Assembly: GCA_016708315.1 (NCBI GenBank)
Contig: JADJGC010000002.1
Coordinates: 310,001 to 374,000, forward strand
Origin: a bacterium
Lineage (GTDB): Bacteria > Zixibacteria > MSB-5A5 > CAIYYT01
DNA length: 64,000 nucleotides
Direction of reading: 5' to 3'
Positions within the stretch are counted from its first letter, which is position 1, and every line of letters starts with the position of its first letter. Below, piece by piece: positions 17,552 through 26,931 of this stretch. The notes beneath the pieces were generated by a model. The model did not search any database, was not told the origin of the DNA, and worked only from the letters and a program-made list of their open reading frames with translations. The position numbers and the translations under genes were made by a program.

Positions 17552-19462
17552 ATGTCGAACAAAATAATTGGAATAGACCTGGGAACGACGAACTCGTGCC
17601 TGTCCGTGATGGAAGGCAACGAGCCGGTGGTGATCCCGAATTCGGAAGGTGCGCGGACCACGCCCTCGGTGGTTGGTTTCAAGGGCAGCGAAAAACTCGT
17701 TGGCCAGATTGCCAAGCGCCAGGCGGTGACGAATCCTATGAATACCGTGTTCTCGGTGAAGCGGTTCATGGGGCGCAACTTTGATGAAGTAACGAGCGAG
17801 ATCAAGAACTTCCCTTACAAAGTTAAGCGGGGAAGCAACGGTCTGGCTGTAATCGAAATAGCAGGCAAGGACTACACGCCGCAGGAAGTCTCGGCGATGA
17901 TTCTCGCGAGGCTGAAACAGGCTGCAGAGGATTACCTTGGGCAGAAGGTGACAAAGGCCGTGATCACTGTGCCGGCGTACTTTAATGATGCACAGCGTCA
18001 GGCGACTAAGGATGCCGGCAAGATTGCCGGGCTTGAGGTGATGCGAATCATCAACGAGCCGACAGCGGCGGCGCTGGCTTACGGTCTTGACAAAAAGAAG
18101 AGCCAGAAAGTTGCCGTGTTCGATCTCGGCGGCGGTACTTTTGATATTTCCATTCTCGAATTGGGAGATGGAGTATTCGAAGTGTTGTCGACCAATGGTG
18201 ACACGCATTTGGGCGGCGACGACTTCGACAAGCGCATCATCGATTGGATGGTCGCGGAATTCAAGAAGACGGATGGAATCGACCTGTCGCGTGATCCGAT
18301 GGCGATTCAGCGTTTGAAGGAAGCCGCTGAGAAAGCGAAGATCGAACTGTCGTCCACTAAGGAGACGACGATCAATCTTCCGTTCGTAACAGCGGACGCT
18401 TCAGGTCCGAGGCATTTGAATCTGACTTTGACACGCGCGAAATATGAGGGCATGGTGGAAGACCTGATTGCCCGCAGTATGGAACCAGTGCGCAAGGCGA
18501 TGGCTGATGCCAAGGTGTCGAACAGCGATATCGGCGAAGTGGTGCTGGTCGGCGGTATGACCCGTATGCCGAAGGTGATCGAAGAAGTCGAAAAATTCTT
18601 CGGCAGAGAAGCGCATAAGGGTGTCAACCCGGATGAAGTCGTGGCGATCGGCGCGGCGATTCAGGGCGGTGTCTTGACCGGCGACGTGAAGGATGTGCTT
18701 CTTCTGGATGTGACACCGTTGTCTCTGGGTCTTGAGACGCTCGGCGGAGTGGCGACCAGATTGATTGAGCGCAATACGACGATTCCGACCAAGAAGGCGC
18801 AGGTGTTTTCGACCGCGGCTGATAATCAGAACTCGGTGGAGATACATGTGCTTCAAGGTGAGCGCGAGATGGCGATCGACAATCGCACGATCGGGCGGTT
18901 CATTCTTGACGGTATTCCGACGGCGCCGCGTGGCGTACCGCAGATCGAAGTGACATTCGATATCGACGCCAACGGCATTCTCAATGTCTCGGCGCGTGAT
19001 CTTGGAACCGGCAAGTCGCAGAATATCCGGATTGAGTCGTCATCGGGACTTTCGAAGCCCGAAATCGAGAAGATGGTGCGGGATGCTGAGTCGAATGCCG
19101 ATGCTGACCGCAAGCGCAAGAGCGAGGTCGAGACGAAGAACAACGCCGATCAACTTGCGTTCCAGTGCGAGAAGTTCGTGAAGGAAAATGGTGACAAGGT
19201 TGACGCTTCGGTGAAGAGCGATCTTGAGAGCCAGATTCAGAAGGTTCGCGAGCTGACGAATGGAACGGACTTTGCGGCGATGAAGTCAGAGACTGACCGC
19301 TTGCAGACGATCATGCAGAATGCATCATCGCAGTTGTACCAGCGGGCTGCTTCGCAGCAGCAACAGCAAAGTCAGGCGCAACCGCAAGGGGATAACGGTG
19401 GTCAAACACAGGGCTCTCCGGGTGGTGAAGCGGTGGATGCGGACTATGAGGTCGTGAAGTAA
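17552..19462 (+). CDS. dnaK: Chaperone DnaK (Hsp70)
   Basis: 636 residues, normal for the family. The ATPase domain opens with IIGIDLGTTNSCLSVMEG and contains the phosphate-binding VFDLGGGTFDIS and the adenosine motif VVLVGGMTRMPKV; the linker region reads VLLLDVTPLSLGLETLGG, and the substrate-binding domain follows (RNTTIPTKKAQVFSTAADNQ). The lid ends in a Gln-rich tail and AVDADYEVVK, close to the E. coli EEV(K/D)-like end. It refolds proteins with DnaJ and GrpE, neither of which is in the window. A Shine-Dalgarno GAGAGGAG lies before the ATG. It sits downstream of hsp20 and ends at a strong terminator. Confidence 0.98.
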   Translation: MSNKIIGIDLGTTNSCLSVMEGNEPVVIPNSEGARTTPSVVGFKGSEKLVGQIAKRQAVTNPMNTVFSVKRFMGRNFDEVTSEIKNFPYKVKRGSNGLAVIEIAGKDYTPQEVSAMILARLKQAAEDYLGQKVTKAVITVPAYFNDAQRQATKDAGKIAGLEVMRIINEPTAAALAYGLDKKKSQKVAVFDLGGGTFDISILELGDGVFEVLSTNGDTHLGGDDFDKRIIDWMVAEFKKTDGIDLSRDPMAIQRLKEAAEKAKIELSSTKETTINLPFVTADASGPRHLNLTLTRAKYEGMVEDLIARSMEPVRKAMADAKVSNSDIGEVVLVGGMTRMPKVIEEVEKFFGREAHKGVNPDEVVAIGAAIQGGVLTGDVKDVLLLDVTPLSLGLETLGGVATRLIERNTTIPTKKAQVFSTAADNQNSVEIHVLQGEREMAIDNRTIGRFILDGIPTAPRGVPQIEVTFDIDANGILNVSARDLGTGKSQNIRIESSSGLSKPEIEKMVRDAESNADADRKRKSEVETKNNADQLAFQCEKFVKENGDKVDASVKSDLESQIQKVRELTNGTDFAAMKSETDRLQTIMQNASSQLYQRAASQQQQQSQAQPQGDNGGQTQGSPGGEAVDADYEVVK

Positions 19463-19484
19463 TCTGTATGTTCACAATGAAAAG

Positions 19485-19517
19485 ACCCCTCTCTGGAAAC
19501 GGAGAGGGGTTTCTTTG
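19485..19517 (+). terminator. Intrinsic terminator after dnaK
   Basis: ACCCCTCTC (19485-19493) pairs with GAGAGGGGT (19502-19510) around an eight-base loop, followed by TTTCTTT. It starts 23 bases after the dnaK stop and lies between convergent genes; the AAAAG on the other side may let it also stop leftward transcription from the dockerin-repeat gene. Confidence 0.85.
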
Positions 19518-19528
19518 CAGATTGGTAC

Positions 19529-20485
19529 TTACGGGCAATGCGGTTCGGGACCGCCGAGCCAAATATAGCTGATTAGATACACAGCATCGGAATTGCTCAT
19601 GTGACCGTTGCCATTGGCGTCGCCAAGACATGGCGTGGCTGGCATTGGTCCCCCGCCAAATATCATTGCAATGAGCCATATAGCATCAGTGATAGTGAAA
19701 TTACCGGAGCTGTTCACATCTCCGCAGAGACAGAATGTTCGAAGCATCGGCTGTAAAGCGTTGAGATTGTCGTCAAGGAACATTGGATAACGGCAGGCGG
19801 AGTTCGGCGGTTCGAATACGCCGGTCATATAGGGTCCAAGGTCGGTGTAGGTAAAGCTGGTATAGCGCGTGCTTGTTGAAAACGGCATCTCAATTGTGAT
19901 ATAGCACAGTGTGTAGGTTCCGGGAGGAACCGATCCAGTCAGGTCGGAAAGTAAAATCGTTCCAGCAGCAGTGTCAATCTTGACAGCGATGTTTTGATCG
20001 GGCCAAGTCGAGCCTGCGAGACTGACGGATATTGCCTGCGGGATCTGGCCATCAACTCTGACGGCTAACGGCAGATCGAATGCCCGGATGTTGCTAGACG
20101 AGGAGTTTGTGAACTCCAAAGGGAAGGTCGAAGTGCTTTGATTCTGCGAGAAGAGTCGCTGGTACCTAATCGTCATCTGATTTGTCGGCTGGGCGACGAT
20201 TTTGGGCTGGGTAACGCAACTCGCGGGCTGCATCGATGCGCTCAAGATGAGATCGCGGACAGTAATCAGGTCGTAGCCATCGATATCACGACAGGGCGCA
20301 GGGGCGGGTCCGCCGCCGAAGATGAACTGGGTGATGTACACATAGTCGCTGATATTGTAGGAGCCGTCGCCGTCGATATCGCCGCAGACGACGCTGTCGC
20401 AGGTGTCGGCGCGGAGGTCTAATGTTGGAATCGAGACAAAGGTGAGGCTCAGAATCAACGAAAATAGCTTCAACTGACGGTTCAT
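19529..20485 (-). CDS. Secreted protein with dockerin-type Ca-binding repeats at both ends
   Basis: 318 residues from ATG 20485, chosen because GGAG lies six bases upstream; earlier in-frame starts at 20491 and 20497 add only a few residues. A signal peptide (MNRQLKLFSLILSLTFVSIPTLDLRA) precedes an N-terminal repeat pair (VCGDIDGDGSYNISDYVYITQFIFGG; RDIDGYDLITVRDLIL). The central ~130 residues are beta-rich and unrecognised (AFDLPLAVRVDGQIPQAI; GPYMTGVFEPPNSAC). The C-terminus has two more repeats (CLCGDVNSSGNFTITDAIWLI; CLGDANGNGHMSNSDAVYLI). The DxNxxG...D loops are EF-hand-like calcium sites as in type I dockerins. No cohesin is seen, so cellulosome binding is not implied. It is a clear paralogue of the broken gene at 21924. 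Confidence 0.82.
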   Translation of the reverse strand: MNRQLKLFSLILSLTFVSIPTLDLRADTCDSVVCGDIDGDGSYNISDYVYITQFIFGGGPAPAPCRDIDGYDLITVRDLILSASMQPASCVTQPKIVAQPTNQMTIRYQRLFSQNQSTSTFPLEFTNSSSSNIRAFDLPLAVRVDGQIPQAISVSLAGSTWPDQNIAVKIDTAAGTILLSDLTGSVPPGTYTLCYITIEMPFSTSTRYTSFTYTDLGPYMTGVFEPPNSACRYPMFLDDNLNALQPMLRTFCLCGDVNSSGNFTITDAIWLIAMIFGGGPMPATPCLGDANGNGHMSNSDAVYLISYIWLGGPEPHCP

Positions 20486-20507
20486 ATTCATCTCCAACGT
20501 TCAAATC

Positions 20508-21767
20508 TTATGGGCAAAGCGGTTCGGGACCGCCAAAGAAGTGAAAGCCAATTAAAAACACAGCATCGGAAACGCTCATGTCGCCACTGCCATTGGCATC
20601 GCCGAGACATGGCTGTGAGGGCAAAGGTCCCCCTGCAAACACAGCGGTAATGATATATACAACATCAGAGATAGTGAAACCACCGGAGTTGTTTGCATCG
20701 CCGCAGAGACAACCCTCAACAAACGCGCCGGGAACCAAGTCGTGGTCCGCGGCAAAATAGAGGCCTTTATCGATGGCGTTTTTAAGACTAGTCAAAGTGC
20801 CACCGTCAGACTGGCCGGCCAATACGACGCCGTAGTAAAGCGTGTCACTACTGGTAACGGTCTGATTCCTATCGAGCACCAGTACGGAAACGAGATCGGT
20901 AGCTGGTCCGGTCCCAACGCCGGGATCGGCAAAACCGGGTGCAATCGAATATTGTCCGTCCTGGAGAATGCTCATGCGATTCCAGATAGAATCGTTTTCG
21001 AAGACCCCGGCCTCCGGATAGATGTAGGTGGATGCTGGGAGTACTAATCCGCCAATGATCTGTCGCCTGTAACTAAGTCCGGCCATTGCAGCATATCTGC
21101 TGGCATTATTGTTGGGTCCGTCAGTAGATGCACCACGCTGGTAGACCATCGAGCGGGAAGGATCAACTCCACAGTAGTTGCGCGAGAAAGAGTCTGCTGG
21201 AACGTCCACATCGACATAATACGCGATGGTTAATCCGGTAACGGTTCCGCCGTTGGGTCCCTTGTAGATCTTGAACTCGGCAACCATAGAGTTGCATGTA
21301 TCCGGGTGTTTGGCGGCAAACCAACGTACATCGAACATGATTGTCGAGTCGCGATTGTAGCCCTTGCCCGCGGCCACGCGATGGCTGGCATAGGAAACTG
21401 AATCGATGGTCATAGCGATCGCATCCGGATACAAATATCCAAACGGGTTCGATGGTGTGGGAATCCCGGTTCCCTGGAGACTAGTCGAATAACTCAGATT
21501 GGCGGCAGAATTGCCGAGTATGAGATAGCCATCATAGATGTAGTCGTTTGGATCCCCAAAATAGCTAAAAGCATACCCGGGTGTGTTCGACGCGATCTGT
21601 GAGTTTGGATAAACATCCATGCGCAGGCAGGCCGTGCGCAGGCCGCGTTCAGGCGGGATATCAGCCACCGAATTCTTGCCGGAGTTTTCGGCAAAGAGAG
21701 TCATCGCGACTGTGAGGGAGATCAAGGAGAGAAAGATTACTCGTAACTTGCGAATTGGGCTTCTCAT
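20508..21767 (-). CDS. Secreted protein with C-terminal dockerin-type repeats
   Basis: 419 residues from ATG 21767, which has AGGAGG eight bases upstream; an earlier in-frame ATG at 21887 lacks this and would hide the signal peptide. The signal (VIFLSLISLTVAMTLFA) is followed by about 330 residues of unrecognised, probably beta-rich sequence with many Tyr, Asn and Ser residues (AAGKGYNRDSTIMFDVRWFAAKHP; GLTIAYYVDVDVPADSF). The C-terminus carries the repeat pair CLCGDANNSGGFTISDVVYIITAVFAGG and CLGDANGSGDMSVSDAVFLIGFHFFGG, ending PEPLCP. The repeats match those of the neighbouring genes closely, while the body does not, so they look like an attachable module. It is 22 bases upstream of the next dockerin-repeat gene and probably co-transcribed with it. 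Confidence 0.82.
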   Translation of the reverse strand: MRSPIRKLRVIFLSLISLTVAMTLFAENSGKNSVADIPPERGLRTACLRMDVYPNSQIASNTPGYAFSYFGDPNDYIYDGYLILGNSAANLSYSTSLQGTGIPTPSNPFGYLYPDAIAMTIDSVSYASHRVAAGKGYNRDSTIMFDVRWFAAKHPDTCNSMVAEFKIYKGPNGGTVTGLTIAYYVDVDVPADSFSRNYCGVDPSRSMVYQRGASTDGPNNNASRYAAMAGLSYRRQIIGGLVLPASTYIYPEAGVFENDSIWNRMSILQDGQYSIAPGFADPGVGTGPATDLVSVLVLDRNQTVTSSDTLYYGVVLAGQSDGGTLTSLKNAIDKGLYFAADHDLVPGAFVEGCLCGDANNSGGFTISDVVYIITAVFAGGPLPSQPCLGDANGSGDMSVSDAVFLIGFHFFGGPEPLCP

Positions 21768-21923
21768 GTTCGCAACCTCCTGAATTGCACGTGTTTCGCG
21801 GTGCAAGGTTGGTAGAATGCTATTGTTGAATTCAATATAGGATGGAATGCGATTCTTAGCAACACTATAGTTGCGCCAGATATCCATGATTGTTAGGGCG
21901 ATTGTGATATGCGGCTGAGTCGA

Positions 21924-22895
21924 TTATGGACAACGAGGAGGCGGGCCGCCTAAGATGTACACAATTAGGTAGATTGCGTCAGAGATGGAAACTCCGCCGC
22001 TGCCGTTGGCGTCGCCGAGACAGGGCTGAGCGGGCGGATTGTTGTTCCCGAAAATGTGATATATGATATAGACAGCATCGGAGACAGTCCAAAAGCCGTT
22101 GTTGTCGGCATCGCCGCACATACATGTCGGTACAAGCTCGGGTTGCCAGGCGTTGAGGCTGTCATCGAGGAACATGACATAGTTGCAAGCGGAGTTGGGC
22201 GGTTCGAAGACGCCGGTCATGTAGGGACCGAGCTCGGTGTATTCGAGAGTAACGTGGCGCACGATGGGAGAGGGTTCGACGCGGACGATGATGTCGCAGA
22301 TAATGTATTCGCCGGAGTCGATTGGTGTGTCAACATATCGAACAAGAGCAGAACCTGTCGAGGCATCGATAAAGAAGCCCGGAGTTGAGGGTAATGTCGA
22401 GGCTTCACGATCAATGGCAAGTGATAGAGGGGTTCGCCATTGACTCGAACTAAGAACGGCATACTGAACGCAAATTAGCCGTAAAGGTAGCCAATTTGAG
22501 AGTCTCAACTTAAGGGTCGCGAACTGTCATTTTCATTGATGATTTGATCAAAAGTAATCGATAAATCGGAATTCGTCAGGTCCCTACTAACTTTGGACGC
22601 GCAACACATAACGGTGGTTCCGTAACTGGCAAGAACATGTATCTAAAGCACGGAAGAGATCGCGGTGCGTTACGAGATCGTAGCCATCACCGTCAGCGCA
22701 GTTCGTGGGTACTGAATTGGGGTGTGAGAGATAATAACTGGCCTGGGCTACATCGGAAATGTTGATGAAGCCATCACCGTTGGCATCGCCGCAGTCCAAG
22801 GTATCGCAGGTGTCGGCGCGAAGAGTAATCGGATTTGCCCAAGTGAGCATCAGCGCGAACAGGGCAATCAGAACGAAGTGCGTTATATTGAAGAT
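21924..22895 (-). pseudogene. Decayed paralogue of the dockerin-repeat protein at 19529
   Basis: The N-terminal piece (ORF from 22850) reads FALMLTWANPITLRADTCDTLDCGDANGDGFINISDVAQ and stops at 22587. The C-terminal piece (to 21924) reads GPYMTGVFEPPNSACNYVMFLDD and two dockerin-type repeats, ending PPPRCP. Between 22590 and 22400 homologous segments lie in different frames: LTNSDLSITFDQIINEND, then LRLSN, then TANLRS, then MPFLVRVNGEP, then LSLAIDREAST. At least four shifts in about 200 bases are needed. The Shine-Dalgarno AGGAGG (22901-22906) is intact, but the codon five bases on is ATC (22895) rather than ATG. Either the gene is a real pseudogene, or the sequence is locally poor. Confidence 0.7.
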
Positions 22896-23011
22896 AGCAG
22901 CCTCCTAAAGTCAAAGTAGTATACAACAATATCTACGATTAAGCAAGTGCGAATTCTGGCGTTGACGCGCAAGCAAGGACTAAACATGGCTCGATTTTAA
23001 CTATATTCTTG

Positions 23012-23040
23012 TTGCCGCCTTGGGTCGAGATTGTTAAAAT
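23012..23040 (+). promoter_or_regulatory. Candidate sigma-70 promoter for the TPR gene at 23071
   Basis: TTGCCG (23012-23017), a 17-base spacer and TAAAAT (23035-23040). A start near 23047 would leave a leader of about 24 bases holding AAGGAGG. Confidence 0.5.
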
Positions 23041-23070
23041 GCGGAACACGTCTTCAAGTAAGGAGGAAAA

Positions 23071-24739
23071 ATGAAAAGACGTTTCAGTTTAATGAGAACA
23101 CTTATCTGCCTTGCGGTGCTTTTCGCGGCATCGTCAATAGCTAACGCTTGTCCGTATTGTTCGAATAATCAGAATTATCTTCAATCGCTGCCTACGGAGT
23201 TGATGAAGGGGCGCGGGAACCATCACCACCCGGTGTCGACGAAGAACGCCGAGGCGCAAGCATACTTCGACCAAGGGCTGACGATGTGTTTCGCGTTCAA
23301 TCACGATGAAGCGATTCGCTCGTTCTGCAAGGCAGCTTCGCTAGACTCGAATCTGGCGATGGCGCATTGGGGGATTGCCTTGGCACTGGGGACAAATTAC
23401 AATCGCCCGATGGATACCCTTCAGGCAGCAGGGGCTTGGACGGAATTGCAGAAGGCAAGGGCGCTAATGTCGAAAGTAAGCGAGAAAGAGCGCGACTATA
23501 TCGAGGCGCTGACGAAGCGATACTCGAGTGATCCGAAAGCGGACTACTCGAAGTTTGAGGCGGCGTATTCGGCGGCGATGAAAGCTTTGTGGGAGAAGTA
23601 TCCGGATGATCTCGATGCGGCGACACTGTATGGCGAGAGCATGATGAATCTCAAGCCGTGGCAGCTCTGGAATCGGGATGGCACTCCTGCAGAGGGGACG
23701 GAAGAAATCGTGATGGTGCTTGAAAAAGTGATGGCAAAGAACCCGAATCATCCGGGAGCGAATCACTATTACATACACGCGGTAGAGGCATCGAGAGAAC
23801 CGCAACGGGCAATGCCGTGCGCAAAGCGTTTGCCTTCTCTTGTGCCGGATGCGGGGCATCTGGTGCATATGCCGGCGCACACCTATATCAGGATGGGCGA
23901 ATATGAGCAGTCGATACTTGCGAATCGTCAGGCAGTCAAGGTTGACAGTACATACGTGGCCAACGGCGGAGGCGGATTCTATACGATGAGCTACTATCCG
24001 CATAACATCCATTTCCTGGCGGTGTCGTGTGCTTTTGCAGGGCGGTACGAAGAGGCAATGCGCGAAACGGCGCGCCTTGAGAGCGAGATATTTCCGTACG
24101 CAGCGCAGGATCCAATGGTGGCAGGAATTTTGCCGACACGGTATTTCGTGCTCGCGCAATTCAACAAGTGGGACGAGATACTGGCGACGAACATTCCGGA
24201 CAGCGGGCTGGCGATCATGGCGACATTCAAGCACTTTGCGAGGGGCATGGCGCAGGCTGCCAAGGGCAATATAACGGCGGCGCGCGAGGAATTTGCAGGC
24301 TTCGAGAGTTCCGAGAAGAAAATGCCGGAAGTATGTGTTGTCGGGGCGATCAATGACGCTCGCAAGGCAACGGAGATTGCGCGTCACATGCTTAGGGCGA
24401 AGATTGCCGAGGCTGAAGGGAAAGATAGCGAGGCGATTGGACATCTTCGGCATGCAGTCGCGGCTCAGGATACGCTGAGCTATGATGAGCCGGAAGGATG
24501 GTATGTCAATTCGAGGGGAAGCTTTGGGAGCGATACTGCTCAAGAACAAAATGGCTCCTGAAGCAGAGAAAGCCTTCCGGGAAGAGTTAGTGGTTCACCC
24601 GAAGAGCGGTCGAGCACTGTTTGGATTGTGGGAAGCGCTGAAGGCTCAGGGTAAGGCAGAAGATGCCAAGAAGGTCAAAGCTGAGTTTGATGAATCCTGG
24701 AAGATCGCTGATGTGGAGCTGACGTTAGGCGAGCTTTGA
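23071..24739 (+). CDS. Secreted TPR-repeat protein with N-terminal CPYC, one-base frameshift
   Basis: A signal peptide (residues 1-27, FAASSIANA) is followed at once by CPYCSNN, a CxxC pair, then HHHP and a series of TPR-like repeats: AQAYFDQGLTMCFAFNHDEAIRSFCKA, MAHWGIALALGTNYNRP, then NHPGANHYYIHAVEAS and HMPAHTYIRMGEYEQSILAN. The histidine-rich matches HHHP, HAVEA and HMPAHTYI are typical of a widespread family of large periplasmic TPR proteins. The frame breaks at GGGG (24515-24518). Removing one G joins GWYVNSR to EALGAILLKNKMAPEAEKAFREEL and gives 555 residues to the stop at 24739. Its function is unknown; a metal- or redox-related role is only suggested by the CxxC and histidines. Confidence 0.8.
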
Positions 24740-24776
24740 GAAACATCCTGTCAAGAGCGGTAAATTGCAGTTTGAG

Positions 24777-24807
24777 AAGGTCGGGATCGAGAGGTTTCGA
24801 CCTTTTT
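24777..24807 (+). terminator. Intrinsic terminator after the TPR gene
   Basis: AAGGTCG (24777-24783) pairs with CGACCTT (24798-24804) and is followed by a T-run reaching 24807. It separates the TPR gene from the dtd operon. Confidence 0.65.
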
Positions 24808-24921
24808 ACTTTCTTTCGACAACGACAAACATAATGCATTGCCATACGATGAGTTACGCGAATCTATTGATGCAATAGCTCCGATTCCAACTGACGGTTA
24901 AAATTGGGCGCACAGTTTTAG

Positions 24922-24950
24922 TTGACAAAGTTGAATATCGCCAGTATCTA
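24922..24950 (+). promoter_or_regulatory. Sigma-70 promoter of the dtd-maf-rodZ-smc-ftsY operon
   Basis: TTGACA (24922-24927), a spacer of exactly 17 bases and TATCTA (24945-24950). The expected start near 24957 lies 15 bases before the dtd ATG. All genes to rlmH follow in the same direction with overlaps or very short gaps, so this may drive the whole 8-kb unit. Confidence 0.7.
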
Positions 24951-24971
24951 ACGCGCCGGCAAGGTTAGTTA

Positions 24972-25424
24972 ATGAGATTAGTACTGCAACGTGTGACATG
25001 GGCGAGAGTAAAAGTAGAAAATGAAGTTGTAGGTGCTATCGATAATGGATTCATGGCCTTAGTCGGGGCGACCAATGGAGACAAGGACGTGGACGCTGAA
25101 GTTCTTGCCGACAAAACCGTGAACTTGCGGGTTTTCGGTGACGGTCAGGGAAAAATGAACCTGTCGCTTTTGGATGTGGGCGGGTCGCTTCTGGCGGTCA
25201 GTCAGTTCACGCTTTATGCGGACACGCGCAAAGGCAGACGACCGGCATTCACCGACGCATTGGAACCGGTCGAGGCTGAACGGTTGTTCGAGCATTTTAA
25301 GAAGAGCGTTGCGGCCTCCGGGATTCGAGTAGAGTCTGGCGTGTTCGGCGCCAGCATGGAAGTGGAACTTTGTAACGCAGGTCCGGTGACGATCATTCTC
25401 AATTCGGATGAGATGAGAAAATGA
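24972..25424 (+). CDS. dtd: D-aminoacyl-tRNA deacylase
   Basis: 150 residues, the family norm. It hydrolyses D-amino acids, and glycine mischarged on tRNA-Ala, from tRNA, a proofreading step in translation. The two signature motifs that form the cross-subunit active site are present: SQFTLYADTRKGRRPAF (SQxxL motif) and NAGPVTI near the C-terminus (NxGPxT). The N-terminus MRLVLQRVTWARVKVEN is also typical. It opens a compact operon and overlaps maf by four bases (ATGA). Confidence 0.96.
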   Translation: MRLVLQRVTWARVKVENEVVGAIDNGFMALVGATNGDKDVDAEVLADKTVNLRVFGDGQGKMNLSLLDVGGSLLAVSQFTLYADTRKGRRPAFTDALEPVEAERLFEHFKKSVAASGIRVESGVFGASMEVELCNAGPVTIILNSDEMRK

Positions 25425-26059
25425 CAACTATGGGTATTGAGAAGCGATTTGTACTTGATGTAGATGATGCAATTCGAGAGGAGCTTCGGCGACTTCTCGG
25501 AGAAGAGCAGATCGTATTGGCATCGGGTTCGCCGCGCAGGCGGGAGATATTGCGATTGGCAGGTGTCGATTGCATTGTTGATCCGCCTGATGTTGATGAG
25601 TCGGTCCCGGAAGGTGCCGAGCCAATTGAATTCGCGATCAGATTAGCGAAAGAGAAGTTGGCGGCAACGAACGGCACAGGACAACTTACTGTAGCTGCGG
25701 ACACGATTGTCGTTCTGGGGAGTATAATTCTGGGCAAGCCGACAGATGCTGCTGACGCCGTGCGAATGCTGAGGACACTTTCAGGGAAGACGCATTTCGT
25801 CATAACCGCATTGGCGGTGCGGGATAAGAATGGTCGAGTGATTGCGCAAGCAGACAAGACGTTCGTGCGGTTTCGAAATTTGGATGAGGATGCAATTAGA
25901 TCATATGTTGAATCTAAGGAGCCGATGGATAAAGCCGGCGCCTATGGAATACAGGGAATGGGTGAACTGCTGGTGGATGGTCTCGAAGGAAGTCTGCACA
26001 ATGTAATCGGATTTCCGATTGAGATGTTTGTCCGGATGATGCGGGAGTTAAGATCGTGA
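25421..26059 (+). CDS. maf: Maf-family nucleoside triphosphate pyrophosphatase
   Basis: 212 residues with an N-terminal extension of about 25 residues (VDDAIREELRRLLGEEQ) before the usual start. The family motifs are intact: VLASGSPRRREILR (substrate phosphate loop), VAADTIVVL (catalytic Asp), GKPTDAADAVRMLRTLSGKTHFVITA, and DKAGAYGIQGMG. Maf enzymes hydrolyse dTTP/UTP or modified pyrimidine triphosphates to monophosphates and have been linked to septum inhibition. The ATGA overlap with dtd indicates coupling, and it is followed with a four-base overlap by rodZ. An earlier start inside dtd is not needed. Confidence 0.94.
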   Translation: MTTMGIEKRFVLDVDDAIREELRRLLGEEQIVLASGSPRRREILRLAGVDCIVDPPDVDESVPEGAEPIEFAIRLAKEKLAATNGTGQLTVAADTIVVLGSIILGKPTDAADAVRMLRTLSGKTHFVITALAVRDKNGRVIAQADKTFVRFRNLDEDAIRSYVESKEPMDKAGAYGIQGMGELLVDGLEGSLHNVIGFPIEMFVRMMRELRS

Positions 26060-26931
26060 CTTTTGAATTTGGTTCAGATGAAGATGTTCAGTCACTGGGA
26101 GATTTTCTGCGGCGTCGCCGTCAAGGGCGAGACTTGTCACTTGAGGAAGTAGCCGAGAGAATCAAAATCCATGTAAAGTATTTGACGGCGATCGAAGAAG
26201 GCAAGGATGAAGACCTTCCGGGTCACGTCTATAAGGAGTTGTTCCTCAAGTCGTATTGCGAATTTTTGGGAATCTCAATAGACGAGTTGCTGTTGCGCCT
26301 GCCGGAACATGAGCCGGTGCCGGCAGAGCAAGAGGGAGCCGAAGCGACTCCGCAACCGGCAAAGCAGCCAGCCAAACGACCGGCCTATGCGCCGCAGCCG
26401 GTGTCGGCGACAGCCGAGGCTGAACCGCAAAAGAATGGCGGCGGCAGCAGATTTCTGGTTGCGACTCTGGCAGTTTTGGTTATAGTCTTGGCGATAGTAG
26501 CCGTACAGGTTTATCGCGGCGAGCTGTTCAGCGATCCTAAGAGTTCGACACCAGCGGCTGCGGTGAAAAAACCGGAGCCAATACCTGAGCCAGTGGTTGT
26601 CTCTGATTCGACCGGGAATGATACGTTGAGTTCGGTCCCGGCGGCGCAAGAGATGATAAATCTGCTGATGGTTGGACGAGGGGAATGCTGGATCGAGGTC
26701 AGTATAGACGGCGACAGCAGTTTTTCGGAACTGATGAAAACGCAGGATACTTTGTGGTTCGCGATGCAGGACAGCATCAGTTTCAAGCTGGGACGGGCGA
26801 ATAATGTCGATGTTTGGTGCAATGCCCAGCCATTGGCATTGGCGGCGAAAGATGATGGGACCGTGCGTACATACACTTTGACGCGTACCAATTACAAGAA
26901 CTATGTCGACAGTGCGAGGATTGTGCCTTGA
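26056..26931 (+). CDS. rodZ: RodZ-like cytoskeletal membrane protein
   Basis: 291 residues from GTG 26056, overlapping the maf stop by four bases. Residues 12-75 are a Cro-like helix-turn-helix of the RodZ type (LGDFLRRRRQGRDLSLEEVAERIKIHVKYLTAIEEGK...LKSYCEFLGI). A Pro/Ala linker, a membrane segment (about 132-152, FLVATLAVLVIVLAIVAVQVY) and a periplasmic DUF4115-like domain (ECWIEVSIDGDSSFSELM; LWFAMQDSISFKLGRANNVDVWCN) follow. RodZ links MreB to the wall-elongation machinery. It has the full three-part layout, so the assignment is good even though mreB is not in the window. Confidence 0.86.
   Translation: MTFEFGSDEDVQSLGDFLRRRRQGRDLSLEEVAERIKIHVKYLTAIEEGKDEDLPGHVYKELFLKSYCEFLGISIDELLLRLPEHEPVPAEQEGAEATPQPAKQPAKRPAYAPQPVSATAEAEPQKNGGGSRFLVATLAVLVIVLAIVAVQVYRGELFSDPKSSTPAAAVKKPEPIPEPVVVSDSTGNDTLSSVPAAQEMINLLMVGRGECWIEVSIDGDSSFSELMKTQDTLWFAMQDSISFKLGRANNVDVWCNAQPLALAAKDDGTVRTYTLTRTNYKNYVDSARIVP

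Noticed and set aside
16900..17552. CIRCE (HrcA) operator for hsp20 or dnaK
   Set aside because: No TTAGCACTC-N9-GAGTGCTAA-like sequence is present; the inverted repeats there are different.
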